From positions 18,611 to 82,610 of the forward strand of contig JAOUOP010000034.1 of NCBI GenBank assembly GCA_029880325.1: a DNA stretch of 64,000 nucleotides, given 5' to 3'. A model generated the notes under the pieces. That model did no database searches. It had not been told where the DNA came from and saw nothing but the letters and a program-made list of their open reading frames with translations. This DNA comes from Myxococcales bacterium. Its GTDB lineage: Bacteria > Myxococcota_A > Polyangia > Polyangiales > JAFGIB01. Shown here piece after piece: positions 18,850 through 27,460 of this stretch. The position numbers and the translations under genes were made by a program. The first letter of the stretch is position 1; every line of letters begins with the position of its first letter.

Positions 18850-20255
18850 AGCGCTGCCACCTGTCGAGGGGCAAGCTGTGGGTCGAGTTCGAGGACTTCG
18901 CGCTCGCTGAGTTCGAAGTCCTCGCCCAGCTCGAAGATGCGCAGACCGGCGGTGGGTTTGCCGTTGTCATCGCTGCTACCGTCGGGCCAGAAGATGAGCC
19001 CCTCGGTGTAGCTCAGGGCGCCCTCACCCAACACGTAGCGGCCCTGGGCCTCGAAGATCAGCTCGGGGGCCCCGCCGGAAAGATCCAGCCGGTAGAGCTT
19101 GTCGTTTCGGGCCGGTTCCAGCACCGCGCCGCCGTCGTCCAGCACTTCACCGCTGCCGAGCTCGACACCCAGCACCACGCTCCCACCCAGCGGCAGCACC
19201 GAGGCTCCGATCACGGGGCCGTCGGGATCGCTGTTGGCACGCCAGAGGGATTCGATCTCGGCTTCACCCGCAGTGATGGATAGCAGTGCCACCCCGGCGC
19301 CGTCGCGCAGCTCGCCCCGAAAGAAGCCACTGCAGGCCACCACCACACGCGCGCTGCCATCGGGCACCGTCGCCACGAAGCCGCAGTTTTCCAGGCCCTC
19401 GAGGTCCACCGGCGAAAGCTCCTGGGTCTCGAGGTTCACGAGCGCCACCGCGCCCGGGCCCACCGCGTCGTAGCCCTCGCTCAGGCGCGCCAGACCGACC
19501 ACCAGCCAGTCTTGCTCGGGCGCCGGCAGTCGCACGATGCGCGAGGGCCGCGCATAGACCGGCACGCTCTCGCGCTCGCCGGTATCGGCGTTTTCCCGTT
19601 CACCCTCGGTGTCGAGGCGGCCGAAGTCGATGCGGCGGCCGCTGCGCTCGAGGGTGCTCGGGTCCAGCTCCAACAGATCGCTACCGCGGTCGAGGTCGTC
19701 CGGGGCGACACGGGGATTGGGGCCGAAGCGGCTGACGAACGCGCGCTCGGCGTCGAGCTGCACCCAGTCCTGGGGATTGGAGGAATAGGCGGTGTCGCCC
19801 GCTTGCTGGGGCTGCTGGGTCTTGACCTGTCCCAGCACTTCGCCGTCGTCGAGGTCAATGCGCGTGATCACATCGGTGCGAAAGCGATCGATCAGCGTCA
19901 GCACGCCGGGCTCGCCGCTGCGGGTGGGCAGCACCACGTCGCCGCTGAGCGCCGTCACCAGACCCGTGGTGGCCGAGCCGGAGTGGATGAAGTCGCGCGC
20001 CAGCACCGAACCGTCGGCCCGCAGGATCGAGATGCTGGTGACGCTGCGATCGGTGGACACGACGCCGAACAGAGCCGGCCCGTTGGTGTTCTCCGGGCCT
20101 GTCAGGCCACCGTCGCTTTGGCCGAGGGCCTCGAGGGGCGGTGGCTCGTCAGGATCGCAGCCGGCCGCGCCGGAAAGCACCGCAAGCAGCAGGGCCGCCA
20201 CGGGCCATGGATTCGATGGATGAGATTGAATGAGAACGGACTTTTTCGATTTCAC
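18846..20255 (-). CDS. Riboswitch-controlled lipoprotein, beta-propeller-like
   Basis: 469 aa from a GTG with GGGAG about 9 nt upstream. The signal peptide ends in GAAGC (Cys33). The rest has regular beta-strand/Asp-Gly turn repeats (for example SISILRADGSVLARDFIHSG, then TLIDRFRTDVITRIDLDDG), suggesting a beta-propeller on the cell surface or in the periplasm. It is the first gene after a cobalamin riboswitch and is coupled to cobU, so a role in capture or uptake of cobamides or cobinamide is inferred. No BtuB or BtuF motif is present. Confidence 0.7.
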   Translation of the reverse strand: MKSKKSVLIQSHPSNPWPVAALLLAVLSGAAGCDPDEPPPLEALGQSDGGLTGPENTNGPALFGVVSTDRSVTSISILRADGSVLARDFIHSGSATTGLVTALSGDVVLPTRSGEPGVLTLIDRFRTDVITRIDLDDGEVLGQVKTQQPQQAGDTAYSSNPQDWVQLDAERAFVSRFGPNPRVAPDDLDRGSDLLELDPSTLERSGRRIDFGRLDTEGERENADTGERESVPVYARPSRIVRLPAPEQDWLVVGLARLSEGYDAVGPGAVALVNLETQELSPVDLEGLENCGFVATVPDGSARVVVACSGFFRGELRDGAGVALLSITAGEAEIESLWRANSDPDGPVIGASVLPLGGSVVLGVELGSGEVLDDGGAVLEPARNDKLYRLDLSGGAPELIFEAQGRYVLGEGALSYTEGLIFWPDGSSDDNGKPTAGLRIFELGEDFELSEREVLELDPQLAPRQVAAL

Positions 20256-20404
20256 GCCTATGGCTCCCGATAGGTCGACTTGCCCGGGAGTTGGCGTGGG
20301 TTTCGAAAGCGGGCCCGTTCGCCCGTGCGCGCAGCGCCGGAACCCACCCTCGCCATCCCCGAGGCGAAAGCGCACACCGAGGCGCGATCGGGGGGATCGT
20401 CACG

Positions 20405-20590
20405 CGCCTCGCCTCGGACAGGTTTCCGGGCTCGCGGTCACGTCCCCGGGAATCCGGGGAGCTAGCCCCCACCGCCTTCCCAGCAAATCGCCAGTGGCTG
20501 GGTCGCGAGGCGACCCGTGGTGGGGGTTTCGGCCGCTTACCGTGGCGGGTCCGCGTCGGCTTTTCACCGACTTCCCTGCTCCAAAAGGCC
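20405..20590 (-). promoter_or_regulatory. Cobalamin riboswitch (minus strand)
   Basis: Reverse complement of 20573-20532 reads aagtcggtgaaaagccgacg then gacccgccacggtaagcgg. This fits the AdoCbl aptamer consensus GGTGAAAxxCC...CCCGCxACxGT. The 3' conserved box (CCCGGAAACCTGTCCGAGG) is the reverse complement of 20412-20430, and a CCACTGG segment lies between. The leader continues about 150 nt to the GTG of the lipoprotein gene and has GC-rich inverted repeats that could form the expression platform. It should repress lipoprotein-cobU-cobS when B12 is present. Confidence 0.85.
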
Positions 20591-20679
20591 TTTTCGACCC
20601 TCCGGACCAAGCGGGCTGCTTCCGGAGAAGCAGTCCTCAAACCCGAGGCGGCGCGAAGATGCGGCTGCGGGGGGGCAGC

Positions 20680-20698
20680 TGTCAAGGGAGGCTTGACC
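20680..20698. promoter_or_regulatory. Back-to-back -35 boxes of divergent cob promoters
   Basis: TTGACA on the minus strand (20685-20680) and TTGACC on the plus strand (20693-20698) are separated by 7 nt between the two riboswitches. The matching -10 boxes are weak (plus: ctacca after 17 nt). Pattern match only. Confidence 0.4.
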
Positions 20699-20739
20699 TG
20701 AAGCCGACAACTGCTCTACCACCGCGGCCGAGCCACACG

Positions 20740-20895
20740 CATGGAGTCGGGGAAACCGGTGCAAGCCCGGTACGGTCCCGCCACTGTGAGTGGGAAGCGG
20801 TCGTTGGAAGACCACTCGGGCAGAGCCCGGGGAAGGTGAACGACCGCGCGGGCACTTTCGAGTGCCCTTACCCACGAGTCAGGATATCCGCCCAG
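20740..20895 (+). promoter_or_regulatory. Cobalamin riboswitch (plus strand)
   Basis: Conserved blocks in order: gagtcggggaaaccggtgca (20744), cccgccactgtgagtgggaa (20778), then the B12 box gagtcaggatatccgccc (20876-20893). A stable hairpin, gggcactttcgagtgccc, lies just before the last box. The aptamer ends about 30 nt before the cobQ start, so control is probably by sequestering the ribosome-binding site. Confidence 0.92.
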
Positions 20896-20923
20896 GCGCT
20901 GCAGCTCATCCGCGTGGACACGG

Positions 20924-22510
20924 ATGGAGCGCATGACAGAAAGTGAATTCGCCTCGAGCGCCCGAAATCGGCAAGCCGGGCTCTGCCCCACGCTGATGGT
21001 GCAGGGCACGGCCTCGTCGGTGGGAAAGAGCCTGCTCGTGGCCGGGCTCTGCCGTCACTTCGCGCGCCGCGGCCTGTCGGTGGCTCCCTTCAAGTCGCAG
21101 AACATGGCGCTCAATGCCTTCGTCACGCCCGAGGGCCACGAGATCGGTCGCGCCCAGGCGCTGCAGGCCCGCGCCGCCGGGCTGCTTCCCCATGTGGACA
21201 TGAATCCGGTGCTGCTCAAGCCCGAGGCCGACGCCCGCGCCCAGGTGGTGCTGATGGGCCAGCCCCTCGCTAGGCTCGAGGCGGTCGACTACGACAGCCG
21301 CAAGCGCGAGTTCGGTGGCATCATCGCCGGCTGCCTCGAGCGACTGCGACGTGCCCATGACCTGGTGTTGATCGAGGGCGCCGGCAGCCCGGCCGAGATC
21401 AACCTGCGCTCGCGGGACATCGCCAACATGTTCGTCGCCGAGCTGGCCGACGCCCCGGTGCTGCTGGTGGCCGACATCGACCGCGGCGGGGCGCTGGCGG
21501 CTTTGGTCGGCACTCTGGCGCTGCTCGATGATCACGAACGGGCGCGGGTGAAGGGCCTTTTGCTGAATAAGTTTCGCGGCGACCGCACGCTGCTCGAGCC
21601 GGCGCTGCCGATGCTCGAAGCGCGCGCCGAGCGCAAGGTGGTGGGCGTCATGCCCTACCTCAAGCAGCTGCGTCTGCCGGACGAGGACTCGGTGGCCCTC
21701 GAGGCGCGCGGTCCGCAAAAGGCGCGCGCCGATCAGCTGTCTGTGGTGGTGGTGGCGACGCCGCTTCTGAGCAACCACGACGACTTTCTGCCGTTGGAAA
21801 CCGAGCCGAGCTTGGCTGTCAGTTGGGCTCGAAAGCCCGCCGAGTTGCTTGGTGCCGACCTGATCGTGCTTGGCGGCAGCAAGTCGACGCTCGCGGATCT
21901 GCGCTGGCTGAGGCAACAGGGACTGGCCCAGGCGATCGCCGAGGCGGCAGCGGCGGGCACGGCCGTGCTCGGGATCTGTGGTGGCTACCAGATGCTGGGC
22001 CGGGAGATCGTCGATCGCGCAGCCGTCGAAGGCCAGGGTGGCCAGGCTCAAGGCCTGGGGCTGCTCGAGGTCAACACCGAATTTGGCGCGGGCAAGGTCA
22101 CGCGCCAGCTGGGCTTTCGCCCCGAAGCCAGCCTCTTGACCGATGGTCAAAGCTTCGATCAGGAATGCCGCGGCTACCAGATCCACATGGGGCGGGTGCA
22201 GCCACGGCCCGGCGTGCGGCCGCTGTTTTTCACCGACGCCGGTCCCGAGGGCGCCCAGTCCGAAGACGGTCGGATCATGGGCACGCTCTGCCACGGCCTC
22301 TTCGACGACGACCGTCTGCGCCAGCACCTGATCGACGCGCTGGCGCGCCACAGGGGCGGCTCCGTGGTCAGCGAGCGCGCCCGCTACCGGCCTGACGCCG
22401 AGCTCGACCGCCTGGCCGACGCCGTGGGCGAGGCCATCGACGCCCGCTGGTTGGCGGCCGTGACCCACACGCCCTGCAGCGATTGCCGAAACGACCAGGA
22501 GAGCCCATGA
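20924..22510 (+). CDS. cobQ: Cobyric acid synthase (glutamine-hydrolysing)
   Basis: 528 aa. The N-terminal dethiobiotin-synthetase-like ATPase has its P-loop at 27-36 (QGTASSVGKS). The C-terminal class I glutamine amidotransferase domain has nucleophile Cys352 (GICGGYQMLG) and the late His in LCHGLFDDD. It amidates side chains b, d, e and g of adenosylcobyrinic a,c-diamide. ATG 20924 and ATG 20933 are both possible; the second gives the N-terminus MTESE, also seen in cobT. It is under the plus-strand riboswitch and overlaps cobO by 4 nt. Confidence 0.95.
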   Translation: MERMTESEFASSARNRQAGLCPTLMVQGTASSVGKSLLVAGLCRHFARRGLSVAPFKSQNMALNAFVTPEGHEIGRAQALQARAAGLLPHVDMNPVLLKPEADARAQVVLMGQPLARLEAVDYDSRKREFGGIIAGCLERLRRAHDLVLIEGAGSPAEINLRSRDIANMFVAELADAPVLLVADIDRGGALAALVGTLALLDDHERARVKGLLLNKFRGDRTLLEPALPMLEARAERKVVGVMPYLKQLRLPDEDSVALEARGPQKARADQLSVVVVATPLLSNHDDFLPLETEPSLAVSWARKPAELLGADLIVLGGSKSTLADLRWLRQQGLAQAIAEAAAAGTAVLGICGGYQMLGREIVDRAAVEGQGGQAQGLGLLEVNTEFGAGKVTRQLGFRPEASLLTDGQSFDQECRGYQIHMGRVQPRPGVRPLFFTDAGPEGAQSEDGRIMGTLCHGLFDDDRLRQHLIDALARHRGGSVVSERARYRPDAELDRLADAVGEAIDARWLAAVTHTPCSDCRNDQESP

Positions 22511-23163
22511 GCGACGACGACAGCCTCGAAGCGCGTGCCCATCGCGAACGCATGAAGGCGCTCGATGCCGAGCAGAGCGCTAAAATCAAGGAGCGCCAAC
22601 ACAGCCGTGGGTTATTGCTGGTCCACGACGGTGACGGCAAGGGCAAGTCCACCGCCGCCTTTGGCACCGCCCTGCGCGCCGCCGGCCATGGCCAGCGTGT
22701 GGGCCTGGTGCAATTCATCAAGGGCACCTGGAAGACCGGCGAGCGCGAGGCGCTCAAGCGCTTTCCGGAGATCGAGCACGTGATCGCCGGCGAGGGTTTC
22801 ACCTGGAAGACCCAGGATCGCGCGCGCGACGTGGCCGCCGCCGAGCGCGGCTGGGCGGCGGCCAAACGCATGATCGCCGCTGGCGCTGGTGCTGAGGTTG
22901 CCGAGGCTGTCGAAGGTGACGCGCAGCGGCCCTACGACCTCGTGATCCTCGACGAGCTCAACATCGCCCTGGGCTACGGCTACCTGGCGCTGCCGCCCGT
23001 GCTCGAGGTGCTGAAGTCGCGACCCGCCGAGCTGAGCGTGATCGTCACCGGTCGCGGTGCCCCGGCCGAGCTGATCGCCCTGGCCGACACGGTCACGCGC
23101 ATGGAGCCGGTCAAACACGCCTTCGAGGCAGGCCTGCGCGCTCGCAAGGGAGTCGATTTCTGA
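22507..23163 (+). CDS. cobO: Corrinoid adenosyltransferase (BtuR/CobO/CobA)
   Basis: 218 aa. The P-loop is DGDGKGKST (41-49). RVGLVQFIKGTWKTGE and VILDELNIALGYGY are typical of the CobA/CobO family. The enzyme transfers the 5'-deoxyadenosyl group from ATP to cob(I)alamin precursors. The ATG at 22507 follows GGAGAG and overlaps the cobQ TGA (ATGA); a longer in-frame start at 22483 lies inside cobQ and is unlikely. It overlaps cobT by 1 nt. Confidence 0.95.
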   Translation: MSDDDSLEARAHRERMKALDAEQSAKIKERQHSRGLLLVHDGDGKGKSTAAFGTALRAAGHGQRVGLVQFIKGTWKTGEREALKRFPEIEHVIAGEGFTWKTQDRARDVAAAERGWAAAKRMIAAGAGAEVAEAVEGDAQRPYDLVILDELNIALGYGYLALPPVLEVLKSRPAELSVIVTGRGAPAELIALADTVTRMEPVKHAFEAGLRARKGVDF

Positions 23164-24233
23164 TGACGGAAAGTGAACTCAACGCCAAGCTGAAATCCCG
23201 CGTTGCCGCCGTGCAAGCCGCCGATGCTGGCGTCGCCGCCGAGACGCTGGCGCGCTGGGACCGCAAGACCAAGCCCCCCGGCAGCCTCGGCGCCCTCGAG
23301 ACCCTGGTGGTCCGGCTGTGCGCCAGCGCCGGGCGTCTCGACTATCGCGCGCGCCAAAAGGCCGTGGTGGTGATGGCCGCCGACCACGGCGTCGCGGCCG
23401 AGGGCGTCAGCGCCTACCCGGTGGAGGTGACCGCCCAGATGGTCGAAAACTTCGCCGCTGGCGGCGCCGCCATCAACGCCCTGTGCCGGAGCGTCGGCGC
23501 GCGTCTTTTGGTGGCGGATCTGGGCACCCTGCGCCCGGTGATGGCCCCGGGCGTGCGCGATCTGCGCGTGGCTGCCGGCACCGAAAACTTCACGCGCGGG
23601 CCGGCCATGACCGAGGCCCAGGCCCTGACGGCCATCGAGCGCGGCGCGGGACTGGCCGAGTACCTGGTCGACGAGGGTGTCGAGCTGATCGGCCTGGGCG
23701 AGATGGGCATCGCCAACACCAGCGCCGCCAGCGCCATCGTGGCGGCGCTTTGCGGGCTGTCGCCGCTGCAGGCGGTGGGGCCGGGCACCGGCGTCGATGC
23801 CGAAGGCCGCGCGCGTAAGTTGCAGGCGGTGGCCACGGCCCTCGAGCTGCACCGGCCCGATCCGGCGCGCCCGCTTTCGCTGCTGGCTGCGTTCGGCGGC
23901 TTCGAGCTGGCGGGGCTCGTGGGGCTGATGCTGGGCGCCGCCGCACGCCGCACGCCCGTCGTGCTCGATGGCTTCATCACCGGGGCTGCCGCCCTGGTCG
24001 CCAGCGCCCTGTGCCCGGCCCTGGGCGCGCACCTGATGGCCAGCCATCGCTCGGCCGAGCCGGCCCATGATCGCGTGCTCGAGCGGCTGGGCCTGTCGCC
24101 GCTTCTGCAGCTGGACCTGCGGCTCGGCGAGGGGAGCGGCGCGGCCCTGGCGATGCCGCTGATCGATGGGGCCCTGGCTGCCTTTCACGACATGGCCAGC
24201 TTCGAAGAAGCCGGCGTCAGCGACTCGCTTTGA
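23163..24233 (+). CDS. cobT: Nicotinate-nucleotide:dimethylbenzimidazole phosphoribosyltransferase
   Basis: 356 aa, normal CobT length. Motifs: KTKPPGSLGALE (about 35-46) near the substrate site, MAADHGVAAEGVSAYP, GEMGIANTSAASA, and the catalytic Glu323 in LGEGSGAALA. It makes alpha-ribazole phosphate for the lower ligand. TGATG overlaps with cobO. Together with cobU and cobS it completes nucleotide-loop assembly. The early corrin-ring genes are not in this window, which suits either salvage or a split pathway. Confidence 0.95.
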   Translation: MTESELNAKLKSRVAAVQAADAGVAAETLARWDRKTKPPGSLGALETLVVRLCASAGRLDYRARQKAVVVMAADHGVAAEGVSAYPVEVTAQMVENFAAGGAAINALCRSVGARLLVADLGTLRPVMAPGVRDLRVAAGTENFTRGPAMTEAQALTAIERGAGLAEYLVDEGVELIGLGEMGIANTSAASAIVAALCGLSPLQAVGPGTGVDAEGRARKLQAVATALELHRPDPARPLSLLAAFGGFELAGLVGLMLGAAARRTPVVLDGFITGAAALVASALCPALGAHLMASHRSAEPAHDRVLERLGLSPLLQLDLRLGEGSGAALAMPLIDGALAAFHDMASFEEAGVSDSL

Positions 24234-24277
24234 TATCAGCGGTCCGTAGCAAACACGATACGCAAACCGGCTCTGCA

Positions 24278-24327
24278 AGCCGGCTCGGTTAGCCGGCTCG
24301 GTTAGCCGGCGCGGTTAGCCTGCGCGG
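24278..24327. repeat. 13-bp tandem repeat (about 3.8 units)
   Basis: Units agccggctcggtt at 24278 and 24291, agccggcgcggtt at 24304, and a partial unit agcctgcgcgg at 24317. The third unit contains the TAA stop of the minus-strand zinc-ribbon gene. A short hairpin (accggctctgcaagccggct) just before it may terminate cobT transcripts. Confidence 0.7.
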
Positions 24328-24851
24328 CGGGCCCCCGGGCCGCCCATCTGCACGCGCTCGCCGACGAAGGCGCCGAAGAGGGCCATCATCACGGCCATGA
24401 TCGCGCAGATCACATAGGCCAGCATGGTCGGCTGGAAGCCGTCGGGGGTGAGCCAGGAGATCATGCTCAGGGTCGGTACCGCCGCCAGCACCGCCCCCAC
24501 GGCGGGCTCCACGAAGGTCTTGCCGGGCGACCACAGGCCCAGGGCCACGCCGCCGGCAAAAGAAATCGGCACACTGAGCATCAGTCCATTGATGCCCTGG
24601 GGGTCGTAGGGCGGGATGACCGCGGGCAAAAGCCCCAGAAACAACGCCTGCAGGGCCGTCAGCCCGCCGGCGGCGATCAGCGCCCACTTCCACTCGAAGT
24701 CTTCCTGCTGATAGCGCCGCGCGTGCTCTTCCTCGGCGCTGTAGCTGGCGACCAGGGCTTCCACCTTGGCGCCGCAGGAGTGACAGCGCTCCTGGCTGGG
24801 CGGATTCGAAAACCCGCACATGGGACAGGTGATTTCGTCGTCTGCTGCCAT
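24315..24851 (-). CDS. Zinc-ribbon membrane protein of unknown function
   Basis: 178 aa. An N-terminal zinc ribbon (CPMCGF at 9-14, CHSCGA at 23-28) is followed by a charged linker and four hydrophobic helices (about 55-78, 90-110, 113-135 and 140-165). The C-terminus is encoded by a 13-bp tandem repeat boundary and may vary in length. Convergent with cobT and divergent from aspS. The function is unknown; such proteins often sense or scaffold at the membrane. Confidence 0.7.
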   Translation of the reverse strand: MAADDEITCPMCGFSNPPSQERCHSCGAKVEALVASYSAEEEHARRYQQEDFEWKWALIAAGGLTALQALFLGLLPAVIPPYDPQGINGLMLSVPISFAGGVALGLWSPGKTFVEPAVGAVLAAVPTLSMISWLTPDGFQPTMLAYVICAIMAVMMALFGAFVGERVQMGGPGARRAG

Positions 24852-24971
24852 CTTTTCCCGCCGAGGGTGGCCGGCGCTTCCGATCCGACGGTCGCGGCCC
24901 CGGTCGTGTTCCCCATTGTCGCCACAGGCGGCGGTGAGGGCAAGAGAGAGGCGCTCCCCCGAGCCAGCCGG

Positions 24972-24999
24972 TTGACTTCCCCACCCACCCGTCTAAAGA
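24972..24999 (+). promoter_or_regulatory. Candidate aspS promoter
   Basis: TTGACT (24972-24977), a 16-nt spacer and TAAAGA (24994-24999), about 97 nt before the aspS start. A reasonable sigma-70 match in otherwise GC-rich sequence. Confidence 0.5.
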
Positions 25000-25095
25000 G
25001 CACCCCTGGCCTTGTCGGGCAGTCGGGCCCGGGGCCGCACGACCCACCGCCGCCCGTCGTAGCGTCGACGCCCGCGGCCCCCGGAGGAGCAGACC

Positions 25096-26952
25096 GTGGC
25101 GCGATTCATCGACGAGCTCAAGCGCACCCATCGCTGTGGCGAGCTGCGCGAAGAGATGATCGACCAGGAGGTGGTTGTTTTCGGCTGGGTTCACAGCCGT
25201 CGCGACCATGGCGGTTGCATCTTCATCGACCTGCGCGACAAGACCGGCCTGGTGCAGGTGGTCTTCGAGCCCTCGGTCGACCAGCGCATCTTCGAGCTGG
25301 CCGACGCCGCCCGCTCCCAGTGGGTGCTGGGCATCGCCGGCAAGGTGCGCGACCGGGGCGAGATGCGCAACGACAAGCTCGACACCGGTGCGGTCGAGAT
25401 CGTGGCCGCCGAGGCCACCGTCTTCAACAGGAGCGAGACGCCGCCCTTCGAGATCGAGGACGGCATCGAGACCGGCGAGGACAAGCGTCTGCAGTACCGC
25501 TACCTGGACCTGCGCCGACCCGAGGTGCAGAAGACCATGTTGGCGCGCAGCCAGATGATGGCCATCACGCGCGAGCACTTCGTCTCCGAGGACTTCGTCG
25601 AGCTCGAGACGCCCTTCATGCTCAAGTACACGCCTGGCGGGGCGCGCAACTTCCTGGTGCCCTCGCGGCTGCAGCCCGGCGCCTTCTACGCCCTGGCCGA
25701 AAGCCCGCAGCTCTTCAAGCAGCTGCTGATGGTGGCCGGCTACGACAAGTACTTCCAGATCGTGCGCTGCTTCCGCGATGAAGACCCGCGCATCGATCGC
25801 CAGCCCGAGTTCACCCAGATCGACGTGGAGATGAGCTTCGTCAACGAGGACGACATCTTCGGTACCATCGAGCGGCTTTTGGTCGCCATGTTCAAGCGCG
25901 TGCTCGGGGTGGACATCACCGAGCATTATCCCGGGGGCAAGCTGCCGCGCATGGGCTTCGAGGAGAGCATGCGCCGCTTCGGCAACGACAAGCCGGACCT
26001 GCGCTTCGGCCTCGAGCACACGGACCTGACCGAGCTGGTCTGCCAGCACGACGGCGGCGGCGTGCCCTTCTTCGCGCCCATCGCCGACAAGTTCAAGTCC
26101 GGCGAATACCGGTTCGACCTGCCCGAAGAGATCGTCAAGGCGCTGGTGATCCCCGCCAGCGCAAACTTCTCGCGGGCCGACGGCGACAAGCTGGAAAAGT
26201 ACGTGCGCTCCATGGGCGCGGGCGGGTTGGCGAGAGCCAAGGTGGGCGACGACGGCGCCTGGACCCAGAGCCCGCTGACCAAGATGATCGACGACGGGCT
26301 GCGCGTGGCCATCAACGAAGCCGTCGGTGCCAAGCCCGGCGACATCATCTGCTTTCAGTCCGGCCCCACCGATCGCGTTCACACCATCATGGCCAACCTG
26401 CGTGTGCACATCGCCAAGCGCATGGGCCTGATCCCCGAAAGCGGCAGCGGTGGCGAGTGGAATCTCTTGTGGATCGTCGACCCGCCGCTGTTCGAGCGCG
26501 GTGAAAACGGCAAGGGCTGGGTCGCCGCCCACCACCCCTTCACGCGGCCCCACGACAGCTGCCTGGAGCTGCTCGCCAGCGATCCGGGCAAGGTGCTGTG
26601 CCATCGTTACGACGTCGTGCTCAACGGCTTCGAAATCGGCGGTGGCTCCATCCGTCTGCACGACCCGGAAGTGCAGCAAAAGGTCTTCGCTGCCGTCGGC
26701 TTGAGCCAGGAAGAAGCGGAGCAGAAATTTGGCTTCCTGCTCGAGGCCCTGCGCTACGGCGCCCCGCCCCATGGTGGCATCGCCATCGGCATGGACCGAC
26801 TCTCGATGCTCCTGACCGAGTCGGAAACCATCCGCGACGTGATCCCGTTTCCGAAGACCCAGCGCTTCAACGACCTGCTCACCGGTGCGCCGGCCGCGGT
26901 CGACGCCGAACAGCTGCTCGAGCTGCACGTGGCGACGATCAAGCGCGACTGA
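25096..26952 (+). CDS. aspS: Aspartyl-tRNA synthetase, likely non-discriminating (Asp-tRNA Asp/Asn)
   Basis: 618 aa, bacterial-type AspRS with OB-fold anticodon domain (about 1-110), class II core and GAD insertion (about 300-430). Motif 2 is FRDEDPRIDRQPEF; motif 3 is GGIAIGMDRLSML. The anticodon-domain sequence RRDHGG has His where discriminating enzymes such as E. coli have Leu. This is a feature linked to enzymes that also charge tRNA-Asn, for later amidation by GatCAB. The GTG start follows GGAGGAG by 6 nt. Monocistronic. Confidence 0.96.
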   Translation: MARFIDELKRTHRCGELREEMIDQEVVVFGWVHSRRDHGGCIFIDLRDKTGLVQVVFEPSVDQRIFELADAARSQWVLGIAGKVRDRGEMRNDKLDTGAVEIVAAEATVFNRSETPPFEIEDGIETGEDKRLQYRYLDLRRPEVQKTMLARSQMMAITREHFVSEDFVELETPFMLKYTPGGARNFLVPSRLQPGAFYALAESPQLFKQLLMVAGYDKYFQIVRCFRDEDPRIDRQPEFTQIDVEMSFVNEDDIFGTIERLLVAMFKRVLGVDITEHYPGGKLPRMGFEESMRRFGNDKPDLRFGLEHTDLTELVCQHDGGGVPFFAPIADKFKSGEYRFDLPEEIVKALVIPASANFSRADGDKLEKYVRSMGAGGLARAKVGDDGAWTQSPLTKMIDDGLRVAINEAVGAKPGDIICFQSGPTDRVHTIMANLRVHIAKRMGLIPESGSGGEWNLLWIVDPPLFERGENGKGWVAAHHPFTRPHDSCLELLASDPGKVLCHRYDVVLNGFEIGGGSIRLHDPEVQQKVFAAVGLSQEEAEQKFGFLLEALRYGAPPHGGIAIGMDRLSMLLTESETIRDVIPFPKTQRFNDLLTGAPAAVDAEQLLELHVATIKRD

Positions 26953-27037
26953 GCGGGTCGGCTTCGAAATTCGGCGGTATCGCGCGCGGATCGCCGATCA
27001 TTGAAGCTCTGTGCAATCGACTCAGAATTTTCTCGGC

Positions 27038-27286
27038 TCAGGCGTGTCTGTCGTCCGAAGGGATCGCCTGCCCTGCCGCCGAGCGCCTTGCCGCTACCCG
27101 CCTTGCCATGTAGGGGCTGCCCCGGTCGGTGAGCAGCCGGGTGCCTGCCTTGTCTCGCAGGGCTTCGGTCCGCACCTTGGCCACGTGCTCGGCGCTTTCG
27201 GTGCTGTCGACCTTCACGGCATCGAGCGGGTCGCGCTCGCGACCGCCGACGTCCTGGGCGGCGACCATCTTCAGCCGACAAGACGG
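27038..27286 (-). pseudogene. DDE transposase/integrase fragment
   Basis: The minus-strand frame contains KVDSTESAEHVAKVRTEAL and TRLLTDRGSPYMARR. The TDRGSPYMA segment is typical of the catalytic core of DDE integrase-like transposases. The fragment lacks both ends, and its upstream side stops at the edge of the inverted-repeat element at 27287. Part of a decayed island (26953-27724). Confidence 0.5.
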
Positions 27287-27452
27287 CCTCAGGAGCCGCC
27301 GCAAAATAAGGTTGCCAACTCGACTCCGAACCATCCCGCCCAGCTGCGTTGCGCCGCCTTCAAATACATGGAGTATTCGCGCGGCGTCGCGCCTTGCCGG
27401 ACGGGCGCCTCGAAGCCGACTTGGCAACCTTATTTCGCGGCGGTTCCTAAGG
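27287..27452. repeat. Long-hairpin repeat element, family B (166 bp)
   Basis: Arms 27287-27322 and 27417-27452 are 36-nt inverted repeats with four mismatches (outer end cctcaggagccgccgc against ccttaggaaccgccgc). Weaker pairing continues inward. The core tacatggagtatt (27365-27377) resembles tacatcgaggaat in family A. It lies exactly between a transposase fragment and a truncated GFA-family gene. Confidence 0.78.
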
Positions 27453-27460
27453 TTTGCGCG

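Noticed and set aside
20906..22468. 520-aa minus-strand frame opposite cobQ
   Set aside because: Shadow; cobQ motifs and the riboswitch fix the plus strand.
24289..26928. 879-aa minus-strand frame across aspS and the zinc-ribbon gene
   Set aside because: Antisense to aspS and in the wrong frame for the zinc-ribbon protein.
27287..27452. Integron attC site
   Set aside because: No R'/R'' boxes at the ends, no integrase and no cassette array; the arms are too long and too well paired.
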